From assembly GCF_000368265.1 (NCBI RefSeq), contig NZ_KB851219.1:1309870-1373869 (forward strand): DNA of 64,000 nt, in the 5' to 3' direction. Of the stretch, positions 47,745-56,551 are shown piece by piece. Source of the stretch: Acinetobacter brisouisimilis (GTDB taxonomy: Bacteria; Pseudomonadota; Gammaproteobacteria; Pseudomonadales; Moraxellaceae). The notes beneath the pieces were generated by a model. The model saw only the letters and a program-made list of their open reading frames with translations, had not been told where the DNA came from and ran no database searches. A program made the translations under genes and the position numbers. Numbering within the stretch: the stretch's first letter is position 1; each line of letters starts with the position of its first letter.

Positions 47745-50267
47745 ATGCGTAAAGAAAATCACTTATATTTTAAAAATTTACAATCAAAAGATAGTTATAC
47801 ATCAAAAAAAACATATATACCGACTATTCCCAATAGAATAGCCTCAACTCATGCAAATAAGCTATTAAATGATTTCGATCTTTCACAAGTAGAATTTAAT
47901 AACAGATCGCAAAAATTTCTCAATCACATAACAACAGATGGAATATACATTACATTAACAAGTGATCCAGAATCTTCCCTGCCTCTAGATTCAATTGATA
48001 ATAATGATTTTAAATTATCTAATGTTTGTATAAATAGTAATAAATGTGAAGAAGCAACTATTTTTATTCCTGAAGAAAAACGAAAAGTATTCATTAAAAA
48101 AATAACAGACTATATTAAAACCATTAATAGCCAACCCAATCCTAAAAATAAAAACCTTATTAATAGTATTGCCAGTATAAAATTATCAAAATTAGAAAAT
48201 TTTTGGACAGACTCACAAGATAGTTTTCCTAAAAGCAAATATAAAAAATTTTGGTGGGAAGTTTGGATAAAAAAAATAAATAATGATTCTAGTTTAACAT
48301 ATCGTGAAGTATTAGACTTTTCTGAATCTATTCAAGCAAAGATTGGCAATAATTATTTAGAGTTTGTGGAAAATATTGTAGTATTAATAAACACTTCCGC
48401 TACTGAGCTAGAAAAATCAGTTTTTCTAATGAATAATTTATTAGAAGTTCGGCAAGTTAATGAACCAGCTACCTTTTTTATTAACTTAAATGAAAAAGAA
48501 CAGTATGAATGGGTAAATGAGTTAAATTCACGTCTTACTTCTAATCCACATCCAACAACCTCTATTTGTATATTGGATACAGGTGTCAATCACGATCACC
48601 CTCTTATAGAAAAATTTATTTTTGGCTCTAATTCAGTTAGTTATGACCCAACTTGGCCTGTATATGATCTTAAACCCAAGTATGGTACGAACTCATATAA
48701 TCCTCACGGATCTATGCAAGCTGGAATTGCAATATATGGAGATCTTAAACAATGCGTTATAAGTACAAATCAAATACATATTAATCATATAATTGAATCT
48801 GGAAGAATTTTCCCTCCTAAAGGCAATAATAATCCAGAACTTTATGGCTCATTAACAATTCAAACTGCTCATAAAGTTGAAATTACGAATCATCATATAA
48901 AACATAGAATTTTTTCATTAGCAATCACAGCTGAGGGTGATAATACAGGAAAACCAACTTCTTGGTCTGGTGCAATCGATAAATTCACCTTTGGAGAGCT
49001 CCCAGACAAAAACAAAAGTCTATTTATTATATCCACAGGTAACAATAGACACCTACAACCTAATATGAATTTATGGGATCAAGCCCATTTAGCAAAAATA
49101 GAAGATCCTGCTCATAGTTGGAATGCTCTTACAATTGGTTCTTTCACCAATTTAACCACAGTACTTGACCATAAAATGAAAGGTTGGGCTCTTTTGAGCA
49201 AGGCGGGTGATTTATGCCCTACAACTAGAACATCAGTAAATTGGGAATGGGTTAAGAATGCACCTCTAAAACCAGATTTTGTGCTAGAAGGAGGAAATAG
49301 GCTAATTTCTCCTGACACTCCACCAGAAATAACGGATCACGAAGATTTATCTATACTTACAACATCTGGAGATATTCTTAACCCGTTTGATATTCATTTG
49401 GACAGTAGTGCTGCATGCGCTTTAGCCTCAAATTATGCAGCTCAAATTGCAGATAAATATCCTAGCTATTGGCCTGAAACTATTCGAGGTTTATTAATCC
49501 ACTCCTGTCAATACACCCCTGCTATGGTTAATCAATATAATAGATTCATTCAAAATGACATGCTTTCACCCAAAAAAGCTGCGGAGGTTTTGCTACGTTC
49601 AGTTGGTTATGGAGTTCCTAATCCAGAAATTGCTCTCAACAGTTCAAATAATCATGCTCTCATAGTTATTCAAGATGAATTAAAACCATTTAAAAAAAAT
49701 GGTTCAGATGTAAAATTTAATGAAATGCAGGTTATAGAATTACCTTGGCCAAAGCATTTACTTGCTCAATTAGGTGAAAAATCTGTTGAACTAAAAGTTA
49801 CTCTTTCTTATTTCATTGAACCTAATCCACAACGTAAAGGGTTTCGAAGCAGATTCTCTTATCAATCCTGTGGGCTTCGATTTAGAATGGTTGGTCCCAC
49901 TCAGACTGTTAAGGATCTAAAAGCAAGTATAAACAGACAAGAGATGTACGCTGATTATGATCCGAGCTCCAATGCTGAGAATGATAATTGGTGGCTTGGC
50001 CCCAATTTAAGGACTAAAGGGAGTATTCATTCTGATATATGGTCAGGCACAGGAGCTGAATTAGTAAGTATGGATCATATTGCAATTTATCCTGTTACAG
50101 GTTGGTGGAAAAGTTCCAAATCTCAAGCACGATGGACTCAAAAAATCCGATATTCATTAATAATTAGCATCAAAGCAAGTGAAAATGTACCTATCTATAA
50201 TGAAATTCAAAATCGCATTCAAATAATGAATCAAATACCAAATAATACTATTGAAATAAAGATTTAA
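47745..50267 (+). CDS. ietS: IetS-like subtilisin-family serine protease
   Basis: 840 residues. The catalytic triad of S8 peptidases is visible: Asp in SICILDTGVNHDHPL (about 277), His in NPHGSMQAGI (about 321), Ser in LDSSAACALASNYA (about 554), plus the oxyanion Asn in FIISTGNNR. There is no signal peptide, so it acts in the cytoplasm. About 270 residues N-terminal and 250 C-terminal to the protease have no known domain. HGS and DSSAA differ from the usual HGTH and GTSMA, as in other members of this branch. Very AT-rich. The frame begins at the ATG at 47745. Confidence 0.82.
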   Translation: MRKENHLYFKNLQSKDSYTSKKTYIPTIPNRIASTHANKLLNDFDLSQVEFNNRSQKFLNHITTDGIYITLTSDPESSLPLDSIDNNDFKLSNVCINSNKCEEATIFIPEEKRKVFIKKITDYIKTINSQPNPKNKNLINSIASIKLSKLENFWTDSQDSFPKSKYKKFWWEVWIKKINNDSSLTYREVLDFSESIQAKIGNNYLEFVENIVVLINTSATELEKSVFLMNNLLEVRQVNEPATFFINLNEKEQYEWVNELNSRLTSNPHPTTSICILDTGVNHDHPLIEKFIFGSNSVSYDPTWPVYDLKPKYGTNSYNPHGSMQAGIAIYGDLKQCVISTNQIHINHIIESGRIFPPKGNNNPELYGSLTIQTAHKVEITNHHIKHRIFSLAITAEGDNTGKPTSWSGAIDKFTFGELPDKNKSLFIISTGNNRHLQPNMNLWDQAHLAKIEDPAHSWNALTIGSFTNLTTVLDHKMKGWALLSKAGDLCPTTRTSVNWEWVKNAPLKPDFVLEGGNRLISPDTPPEITDHEDLSILTTSGDILNPFDIHLDSSAACALASNYAAQIADKYPSYWPETIRGLLIHSCQYTPAMVNQYNRFIQNDMLSPKKAAEVLLRSVGYGVPNPEIALNSSNNHALIVIQDELKPFKKNGSDVKFNEMQVIELPWPKHLLAQLGEKSVELKVTLSYFIEPNPQRKGFRSRFSYQSCGLRFRMVGPTQTVKDLKASINRQEMYADYDPSSNAENDNWWLGPNLRTKGSIHSDIWSGTGAELVSMDHIAIYPVTGWWKSSKSQARWTQKIRYSLIISIKASENVPIYNEIQNRIQIMNQIPNNTIEIKI

Positions 50268-50298
50268 GTATTTAGGTTAAAGCATATTTTAAATAAAA

Positions 50299-50340
50299 TT
50301 AGGTATTCCTATTGACAATATAATTAGGCTTACCTAATAT
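50299..50340 (+). promoter_or_regulatory. pL with two CI operators (OL)
   Basis: -35 TTGACA (50312-50317), 17-bp spacer, -10 TAATAT (50335-50340). Operators TTAGGTATTCCTAT (50299-50312) and TTAGGCTTACCTAA (50324-50337) overlap both elements. The first 16 bases are identical to the pR region, so pL and pR are duplicates. Drives the xis-int operon. Confidence 0.88.
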
Positions 50341-50408
50341 TTATCTCACTACCAATAAAAAGCCCCTTCACTTTGGACGGCGTAGGGGCTTTGCTTATAG
50401 CGAGATAA
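50341..50408 (+). promoter_or_regulatory. structured leader of the pL transcript
   Basis: Outer arms TTATCTC/GAGATAA enclose a hairpin AAAGCCCC...GGGGCTTT with an 18-base loop. It may terminate, attenuate or serve as an antitermination site. Confidence 0.5.
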
Positions 50409-50410
50409 GT

Positions 50411-50614
50411 ATGAAACAAAAACACATTCCGAGTCAAATGCCTGCAACCTCCGCAAGACTCTACCAACACCCCACCACACAAGAACAACGCCCAAACCGC
50501 CTAAAAGTGGTATTGGCCAACACCAAAGACTTTGCCCTGTTCGCCAGTATCGGTACGCTATGCTATGTAGCAATTACGGCTGTGGTGTATGCGCTTGGAG
50601 GTGGCATGTCATGA
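50411..50614 (+). CDS. small membrane protein (67 aa)
   Basis: Polar N-terminal 40 residues (MKQKHIPSQMPATSARLYQH) then one membrane helix (DFALFASIGTLCYVAITAVV). First gene of the pL operon; its stop overlaps the xis-like start (ATGA). Function unknown. Confidence 0.65.
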   Translation: MKQKHIPSQMPATSARLYQHPTTQEQRPNRLKVVLANTKDFALFASIGTLCYVAITAVVYALGGGMS

Positions 50615-50877
50615 GCTCCAACATTCAACGCCTCAAACTCACCGTATTTGCACGGCGCTACTGGCAAGACGAAGAATCTCGCCCCTGCCGTGATACCCTC
50701 ATCAGCCACATAAAACGTGGCTGGTTAAGCGGCAAGAAAATCGGGACACAGTGGTATGTCGAGTGTACATCTTGGGGCGCACCTCTATTTTACTCAGCAG
50801 AAGTGCCAAAGGTCGAACTCCCGTCCCCACCCAAAACAGGCAACCGCATCGCAGACCGAATTTTAGCGGAGATTTAA
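50611..50877 (+). CDS. excisionase-like protein
   Basis: 88 residues from the ATG at 50611. LTVFARRYWQDEESRPCRDT then LISHIKRGWLSGKKIGTQWY is the winged-helix pattern of small excisionase-type proteins (a MerR-like HTH followed by a G-x-W/Y strand). Directly upstream of int, as expected for Xis. Confidence 0.75.
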   Translation: MSSNIQRLKLTVFARRYWQDEESRPCRDTLISHIKRGWLSGKKIGTQWYVECTSWGAPLFYSAEVPKVELPSPPKTGNRIADRILAEI

Positions 50878-50878
50878 C

Positions 50879-52021
50879 ATGACACCTCGTGGTCGTGGCG
50901 TGGGGCATCAGGACTTACCGCCCCACGTTGAAATTGATAAAAAAGCAAATGGTACCGTATATTACCGCTACCTACTGCCAAACGGACAACGCAAATCTTT
51001 AGGCAAAGACAAAACCGAAGCCATTCAGGCGGCACAGGCGCTTAACGCCGTACTGGAACGCAACCCAGACATTGTCTCAAAAATTTTAGCAACGGTTGAA
51101 AAAGCACAAAAGCAGTCCACCATGCCGACTTTTGGTCAGGCACTTGCCGAATACGAAAATATTCACTTACCCAAAAAGAAATATGCCAAAAACACACTGG
51201 AAATTATCACGGCGAATATTGGCAAATATCATGACCTGTGGGGTCAGCACTACTGCAGTGATATTACCCTGCTCATGGTGTCTGAGTTTTTAAAACGACA
51301 AACTGACTTTCAGGCAGAAAAACACCGTTCTCAGCTCATCGATATCTGGAAGTATTTTGTGGCAAATGGTTGGGCTGCAGACAATATCGCAGAGAAAACC
51401 CTAAAACCGATTCGCCCAGAAAAAAACCGTACCCGACATTCAAACGAATCTGTCGAGGCCATTAAGGCAATCTGCCCGCCGTGGTTAAAACTCGCGATTG
51501 ATTTGGCGCTGCATTCTATCCAACGGCGCGCCGATCTGGTGGTGATGGAACGCTCTAGCATTAACATCAAAGACAACACCATGACCGTGTTGCAGCATAA
51601 ATCGCTCAATTACGACAAACCTGTGTTTATTGAAGTGGATATGCACCCTGAACTTAGGGATGTGGTGTTGGAGTGTATCGAACATGCCATGAAGCTGCGC
51701 TGCCCGTTCTTGATTGCCACCCGACCAGAGCGCATTACCGAACACAACCGAAACGTCAAACTACATGCTTTTGCAGTCACCGAAGACCACCTGACAAAAC
51801 AGTTTAAAAAGTACCGTGACCTGTCAGGTGCATACGATCACCTAGAACCCAATCAGCGTCCATCACTGCATGATTTACGGGCTTTGGGGATTTATAACAT
51901 CACACAGAAGTATGGCAAAAAGTACGCGCAAGCACTGGCTGGACATGCCACAGTGAAAATGACAGATCATTATCTGGAAGGTCATGAAGCGCCAAAACCT
52001 GAGAAAATTAGCTACCGTTAA
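50879..52021 (+). CDS. int: tyrosine integrase, lambda Int type
   Basis: 380 residues. N-terminal arm-binding domain (DLPPHVEIDKKANGTVYYRY then GKDKTEAIQAAQALNAVLER), SAM-like core-binding domain, and catalytic domain with R (QRRADLVVME), K (LQHKSLN), HxxR (LHDLRALG), H (LAGHATVKMTDHY) and nucleophile Tyr in DHYLEG. All six residues are present, so it should be active. Lies 139 bp from the attR core in tRNA-Val. Confidence 0.95.
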   Translation: MTPRGRGVGHQDLPPHVEIDKKANGTVYYRYLLPNGQRKSLGKDKTEAIQAAQALNAVLERNPDIVSKILATVEKAQKQSTMPTFGQALAEYENIHLPKKKYAKNTLEIITANIGKYHDLWGQHYCSDITLLMVSEFLKRQTDFQAEKHRSQLIDIWKYFVANGWAADNIAEKTLKPIRPEKNRTRHSNESVEAIKAICPPWLKLAIDLALHSIQRRADLVVMERSSINIKDNTMTVLQHKSLNYDKPVFIEVDMHPELRDVVLECIEHAMKLRCPFLIATRPERITEHNRNVKLHAFAVTEDHLTKQFKKYRDLSGAYDHLEPNQRPSLHDLRALGIYNITQKYGKKYAQALAGHATVKMTDHYLEGHEAPKPEKISYR

Positions 52022-52074
52022 TGATTGTTTTTAAATTTAAATACGGCAGTTTTCCACATGAGGGCTAGAGATAA

Positions 52075-52097
52075 TTCCCCGAAAAGTCCCCGAAAAT
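52075..52097. promoter_or_regulatory. candidate arm-type sites at attR
   Basis: Two tandem TCCCCGAAAA words 11 bp apart, matching a single one inside attL at 8309-8320. Confidence 0.5.
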
Positions 52098-52105
52098 ACC
52101 CCTAA

Positions 52106-52136
52106 TAAAAAAGCCCACTGTTTAAGGTGGGCTTTA
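52106..52136 (+). terminator. bidirectional terminator after int
   Basis: AAAGCCCAC-TGTTTAAG-GTGGGCTTT with A/T runs on both sides. Confidence 0.82.
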
Positions 52137-52159
52137 ATATGTTGATTTCTCAACTAATT

Positions 52160-52205
52160 TTGGTAGGCATATCCAGACTCGAACTGGAGACCTCTACGAT
52201 GTCAA
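52160..52205. repeat. attR core within tRNA-Val
   Basis: 46-bp repeat identical to 8143-8188; it restores the tRNA 3' half so the gene stays whole. Confidence 0.95.
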
Positions 52206-52237
52206 CGTAGCGCTCTAACCAACTGAGCTATACGCCT
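52161..52237 (-). tRNA. tRNA-Val(GAC), prophage integration site
   Basis: 77 nt with encoded CCA: acceptor AGGCGTA/TATGCCT, D arm, anticodon loop TTGACAT on the stem CTACG/CGTAG, T arm CCAGTTCGAGTCTGG. Complete cloverleaf. Its 3' end faces the integrase. Confidence 0.95.
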
Positions 52238-52262
52238 AAAGTGCCTGTATCATATTCAGATT

Positions 52263-54275
52263 TTATTGGCTTGACAAGATTTTTCTGCGCTTGCTTAAAA
52301 CAATTGAACACTCTTTAAGCAAAAAAGCAAACTCTTTCCACATTTCAGCTTTATGTTGCTGTTTTTTCTGAAAAACCAAGCAATGTTGTAGATCAATCAA
52401 TCGCTTAAAATTCAGCTGTTGCTCAGGTAAAGTCAGCAAGCTCAGCCGCAACATCCATTTCTGAAAGGTTTCCTCTGGCATTTTCTGCAAATCTTGATCC
52501 AGCCTTTGATTAAACTGATAAATCAACTTCTCATATTGTGTACGCTGAGGGCGATTCCGCCATACAATCACTGCGATATACAACAATAAAATGCTTAAGA
52601 TGGTTGCAATCAGCACCCACAATAATTTTGCCTGTGAATTAACTCCCCATGACCGCAGCCAACTGCGTTGCTGCTCGACATCATAGCCCACAACCTTGCT
52701 TTGCCATTGATAGCTGGCATAGTCACTCCATACACGCAATTGATTGATCAACAACATACGTTGGGGGCTAAACAATGTTGAGCTATTTTGCTGACGTGTT
52801 TCGCTTAAATAATTTTGCATGCCATTATCAATACGCTGTGGTGCAATCAACGCGGTGGGATCAATACGCTGCCAGTGCTGATTCACCCACACTTCTGCCC
52901 ATGCATGAGCATCAAGCTGACGGACTTCCCAACTTTGATTATCGGGTGCAGGCTGTCCTCCCTGATAACCCACCACCACACGTGCAGGAATGCCTGCGGC
53001 GCGCATAAGCACCACAAAACTCGATGCAAAATGTTCGCAAAACCCGACTCGCGTCTGAAATAAAAATTGATCGACGCGATTGCCCTGTAATGCTCCAGGG
53101 CTGAGACTATAACTAAATTTATTTTGACGATACCAGTTCAACACACGCTGTATATAGCGTTCAGGTTGTTGATCACTTTCTTGATACAACTGGGTTGCCA
53201 ATGCTTTACTGCGAGGATCTGTTTCAGGCAATTGCAGATTTATATAGCGAACATATTCAGGCAACAGCCTATCGATTGACGATGCAGATACCCATGTCAA
53301 TGCAATTGGCTGGGTAGATTGCACAGGTCGGCGTGACACAATGCTGCCATCTTGACGTAGAACATAGCGTTGACTTGCTGGGACTGAATATTCCAACCCC
53401 ATCACCCAGCGCTGTTCAGAGTCGGCTGGTAAATAGCTATAATTCAGGCGTTTTGCCTGAGCCAATTGTGGCTGTTCTTCTGTTTGCCATTGTTGATTGA
53501 TTTCGCTACTGTTCCATTTCTGCCCATCAAAACGATCAAGCACCATTGCCCGCCAATACAGTTCAGAACGTGGTGGTAAACTTGAAACAGGCAAGACTAT
53601 ACGAAATGCCAAAGCATTGGATTGAGAAAGTTCTGCAATATCTCCAAGCGACAAAGTATCACTGACACCTGTGACTGCTTTATTCTGATCTGGTAAAGGA
53701 ATGTACCAAAGCGGCGGCAGCCGCGGAAAAAATAAAAATAAAATGATAAAAAACGGAACCGCAAATAAAATTGCCTTAAAAATATGCAGTGTGTCTGTCC
53801 ACAGTTCTCTTTTATTGGGCAAAGCATGTTCAGTGAAGTCAGCTTTTTGTATGGCATATAGCCCCAGCAATGATACAACCACACCCAGAAAAACCAAGAT
53901 TGCCATATAAAAGGCCTGGGTATATAAAAACAAACTGGCAAATACAAAAAGTGCAAAGTTGAAACTGACCAAAGCATCACGTTTATCTTTACTTTCTAGC
54001 GCCTTGCCATACAAACACAAACTCAAGAATGCAACGCCAGCTTCAACTCCTAAAAATGTCCGATATTGCAAATAAATACATGCCAGCCCAACAACAATAA
54101 AGCCTCCACGAAATACCGCAGGCAAGACCAAAGATTTCTGACGCCCAAATATGCGTAATGTAACGAGCCACACAACGGCATATGCAACCAGCAAACTAAC
54201 AGGAGCAAAAGCAATCTGGGCAAGTAAAATCAGTAACAGCACACCCAATAGCAAAAACTGGATTTGTTTATTCAT
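52263..54275 (-). CDS. TgpA-type membrane transglutaminase (DUF3488)
   Basis: 670 residues. About six N-terminal membrane helices, a periplasmic transglutaminase domain with Cys in VGFCEHFASSFVVLMRAAGI, His in LDAHAWAEVWV and Asp in WQRIDPT, one more helix near 555 and a cytoplasmic tail. Family essential or nearly so in Pseudomonas. It ends the moxR-DUF58-tgpA operon, whose exact function in envelope maintenance is unclear. Confidence 0.93.
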   Translation of the reverse strand: MNKQIQFLLLGVLLLILLAQIAFAPVSLLVAYAVVWLVTLRIFGRQKSLVLPAVFRGGFIVVGLACIYLQYRTFLGVEAGVAFLSLCLYGKALESKDKRDALVSFNFALFVFASLFLYTQAFYMAILVFLGVVVSLLGLYAIQKADFTEHALPNKRELWTDTLHIFKAILFAVPFFIILFLFFPRLPPLWYIPLPDQNKAVTGVSDTLSLGDIAELSQSNALAFRIVLPVSSLPPRSELYWRAMVLDRFDGQKWNSSEINQQWQTEEQPQLAQAKRLNYSYLPADSEQRWVMGLEYSVPASQRYVLRQDGSIVSRRPVQSTQPIALTWVSASSIDRLLPEYVRYINLQLPETDPRSKALATQLYQESDQQPERYIQRVLNWYRQNKFSYSLSPGALQGNRVDQFLFQTRVGFCEHFASSFVVLMRAAGIPARVVVGYQGGQPAPDNQSWEVRQLDAHAWAEVWVNQHWQRIDPTALIAPQRIDNGMQNYLSETRQQNSSTLFSPQRMLLINQLRVWSDYASYQWQSKVVGYDVEQQRSWLRSWGVNSQAKLLWVLIATILSILLLYIAVIVWRNRPQRTQYEKLIYQFNQRLDQDLQKMPEETFQKWMLRLSLLTLPEQQLNFKRLIDLQHCLVFQKKQQHKAEMWKEFAFLLKECSIVLSKRRKILSSQ

Positions 54276-54278
54276 GAT

Positions 54279-55199
54279 TTATGCCTGTGCTAAAAATTTC
54301 TTGGCTTGCTGATATTGGCGAATGCCAGCCCCCACCACCAATTCGGCTTTAGGCAATAACATGCCATAAGCACGTTTTTCCTGTTCACACTGTTCAACCA
54401 GTGCCATCATCATTGAAAGGCGGACTTCATGCATGGCACTGGGCATTTTGGCATATTCGATGATCTGGATTTGTACATTCGGTTCTTGTTCAAAACGTTT
54501 GACAAACCAGCCTTGATCACGCGCCACATGCTTCCATGACACACGCTGCAAACTATCACCATCAACATAATTACGCAGATCATGAAATTCTTCCAAACTT
54601 TGTTGTTGATGGCGGTGACTCAGTTTACTCTCACGCTGTATCTGCACAGCTTGTGGGGCAATCCAGACCTGATGTTGAAAATACAAATATGTCCATGCCC
54701 GAACCAGACCAAAGGGATAAGTCGCCATAATGCGACAGCGCGGCAAAATATAGCGTCCACGTGCTTCAGGGTGCAAACTAATCTGAACATCCTGCGTGAC
54801 GTCTTTCATCATGATATATAAAGTCTGTTCTGCAATTTCAATGCGTAAGAATCGTGGGCTAGCTTTTGCCTGATGCAAACGCAATCTTAAAATAAAGGGC
54901 TGATTAACCTGCCCGACATCATCATCACTAAGCATCTCAACTTTTAAGCCATGTAACTGTTTAAATGCCAGATAAAAACTCATGGCTAAAAGTGCACTGA
55001 CCAGAAAACATAAACTCAGCACCAGATTATTGGCGTAGTTAATCCCCGCAATAAAAGTTAAAAGAATCAATACACAATATAAAATGCCATCACGATGCAA
55101 GAACACCAAAATATCACGCTGCTTAATTTGTTTTTCTGCCTGCATTTGAAAGCGCAGACTCATCCACGCTAAAATTTTCTGACGCATGCGCTCTCTCAT
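54279..55199 (-). CDS. DUF58 domain protein
   Basis: 306 residues. Two N-terminal membrane helices (ILYCVLILLTFIAGINYANN, VLSLCFLVSALLAMSFYLAF), then the DUF58 signature FHDLRNYVDGDSLQRVSWKH with FVKRFEQE. It is always found between MoxR and a transglutaminase protein; 3 bp from tgpA, 12 bp from moxR. Confidence 0.92.
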   Translation of the reverse strand: MRERMRQKILAWMSLRFQMQAEKQIKQRDILVFLHRDGILYCVLILLTFIAGINYANNLVLSLCFLVSALLAMSFYLAFKQLHGLKVEMLSDDDVGQVNQPFILRLRLHQAKASPRFLRIEIAEQTLYIMMKDVTQDVQISLHPEARGRYILPRCRIMATYPFGLVRAWTYLYFQHQVWIAPQAVQIQRESKLSHRHQQQSLEEFHDLRNYVDGDSLQRVSWKHVARDQGWFVKRFEQEPNVQIQIIEYAKMPSAMHEVRLSMMMALVEQCEQEKRAYGMLLPKAELVVGAGIRQYQQAKKFLAQA

Positions 55200-55211
55200 T
55201 TTAATTTAAAG

Positions 55212-56165
55212 TTAATAACTTACAGGTACTCGCTGCATCATTTTTTGTGCTTCTAATTCACTTAAACCAATCCGATGTGCGACTACAGCAGCAAAAACTG
55301 CCTGTACATCATCTGTGGTTGCAAATGCTCTCTGCTGTATCATCGCATATGCTTGTGTTGCATTTTTCAGGGCAATCACCCCTCGGGTAGATAACCCCTG
55401 TAAACCTGTACGGGTTTTATCAGCCAGATCTAGAATATAATCCAGAACTGCATCACTGACTTCAATCTGCTGGCGTAACTGCTGCAATGTCAGCAAATCC
55501 TGTGCAGAAAAAATTTCGGGCAAGTCTGACAATAAACTCTGCCGACTTGGATCAGTCAATAATGCGCGTTCAGCAGAACGTGATGGATAACCCAGTGACA
55601 AGCGCATTAAGAATCGGTCTAACTGGGATTCAGGCAAGGCATACGTCCCGCTTTGAAATAACGGGTTTTGAGTCGCCACCACCCAAAATGGCTGAGGCAA
55701 ACGGTAATGCACCGCATCCAAAGTCACGCTCCCCTCTTCCATAGCTTCAAGCAAGGCGCTCTGAGTTTTCGGGCTACTACGGTTAATTTCATCTGCCAGT
55801 AAAATCTGGGTAAAAATCGGCCCTTGCTTAAATTCAAATTGCTGGATTTTTTGATTAAATAAATTAATCCCAATCACATCACTCGCTAACATATCATTGG
55901 TAAACTGAATGCGGTTAAAGCTTAAACCTGTCAATTTTGCCAAGGCATGCGACAAGGTTGTTTTCCCCAAACCAGGCAAATCCTCAAACAAAACATGACC
56001 ACCCGCCAACAAAGCAGCTAGCGCCAATTCAGTTTGTTGTGGCTTATCTAAAATAATTTGATTAATTTCGAGTAAAAACTGTTTAATTTTTGGAAAAAAT
56101 GCTGCGAGCTGACTTTCAAAATCTGTTTCATTTAAAGTTTGTTGTTTTTTATGAACTTCCCACAT
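55212..56165 (-). CDS. MoxR-family AAA ATPase
   Basis: 317 residues. Walker A FEDLPGLGKTTLSHALAKLT, Walker B ILLADEINRSSPKTQSALLE with AMEEGSVT, sensor VVATQNPLFQSGTYALPESQ and LDRFLMRL. MoxR proteins act as chaperone-like ATPases, here for the DUF58/transglutaminase partners. First gene of the operon. Confidence 0.95.
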   Translation of the reverse strand: MWEVHKKQQTLNETDFESQLAAFFPKIKQFLLEINQIILDKPQQTELALAALLAGGHVLFEDLPGLGKTTLSHALAKLTGLSFNRIQFTNDMLASDVIGINLFNQKIQQFEFKQGPIFTQILLADEINRSSPKTQSALLEAMEEGSVTLDAVHYRLPQPFWVVATQNPLFQSGTYALPESQLDRFLMRLSLGYPSRSAERALLTDPSRQSLLSDLPEIFSAQDLLTLQQLRQQIEVSDAVLDYILDLADKTRTGLQGLSTRGVIALKNATQAYAMIQQRAFATTDDVQAVFAAVVAHRIGLSELEAQKMMQRVPVSY

Positions 56166-56185
56166 AAATTATGCCTAAAAAATAG

Positions 56186-56218
56186 AAAACGGTGCATGTT
56201 GTAACATACACCGTTTGA
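56186..56218 (-). terminator. terminator of the cstA-ybdD operon
   Basis: AAACGGTGTATGTTACAACATGCACCGTTT then CTATTTTTT on the minus strand, 30 bases after the ybdD stop. Confidence 0.78.
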
Positions 56219-56248
56219 CCAGTCATTCAAAGAATTAAGCTTAGTCTA

Positions 56249-56551
56249 TTAGCAAGGGCATTTTTTGATACCTGATTTTGCAGAAGGATAACGCACATCG
56301 ACACAATGCCGATAAAACGTTTTTGCATCCATTGGCATCAGGTCTGGATGATGCTGATGCATATGCTCCAAATAGGTTGCATAGTCAGGCACGCCCACCA
56401 TCAGGCGAAAACTTTGCTGTAATCGCTGCCAAAGGATTGCTATTTTAGACCAGTTTTTAGGCGATAGTAGCAGATGTTTTTGCGACAAAATCGTCATCTT
56501 GATGATTTTTGCCACAACCGTTGTTCCCTGTTTAGCAAATTTCAAATTCAT
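56249..56551 (-). CDS. YbdD/YjiX family small protein
   Basis: 100 residues. The C-terminal 55 (FRLMVGVPDYATYLEHMHQH, HPDLMPMDAKTFYRHCVDVR) are the family; the N-terminal 45 are longer than usual (about 65 residues in enterics) and may include a later start. It ends with two Cys in KKCPC. Overlaps cstA by 4 bases; always linked to CstA-type peptide/pyruvate transporters. Confidence 0.88.
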   Translation of the reverse strand: MNLKFAKQGTTVVAKIIKMTILSQKHLLLSPKNWSKIAILWQRLQQSFRLMVGVPDYATYLEHMHQHHPDLMPMDAKTFYRHCVDVRYPSAKSGIKKCPC

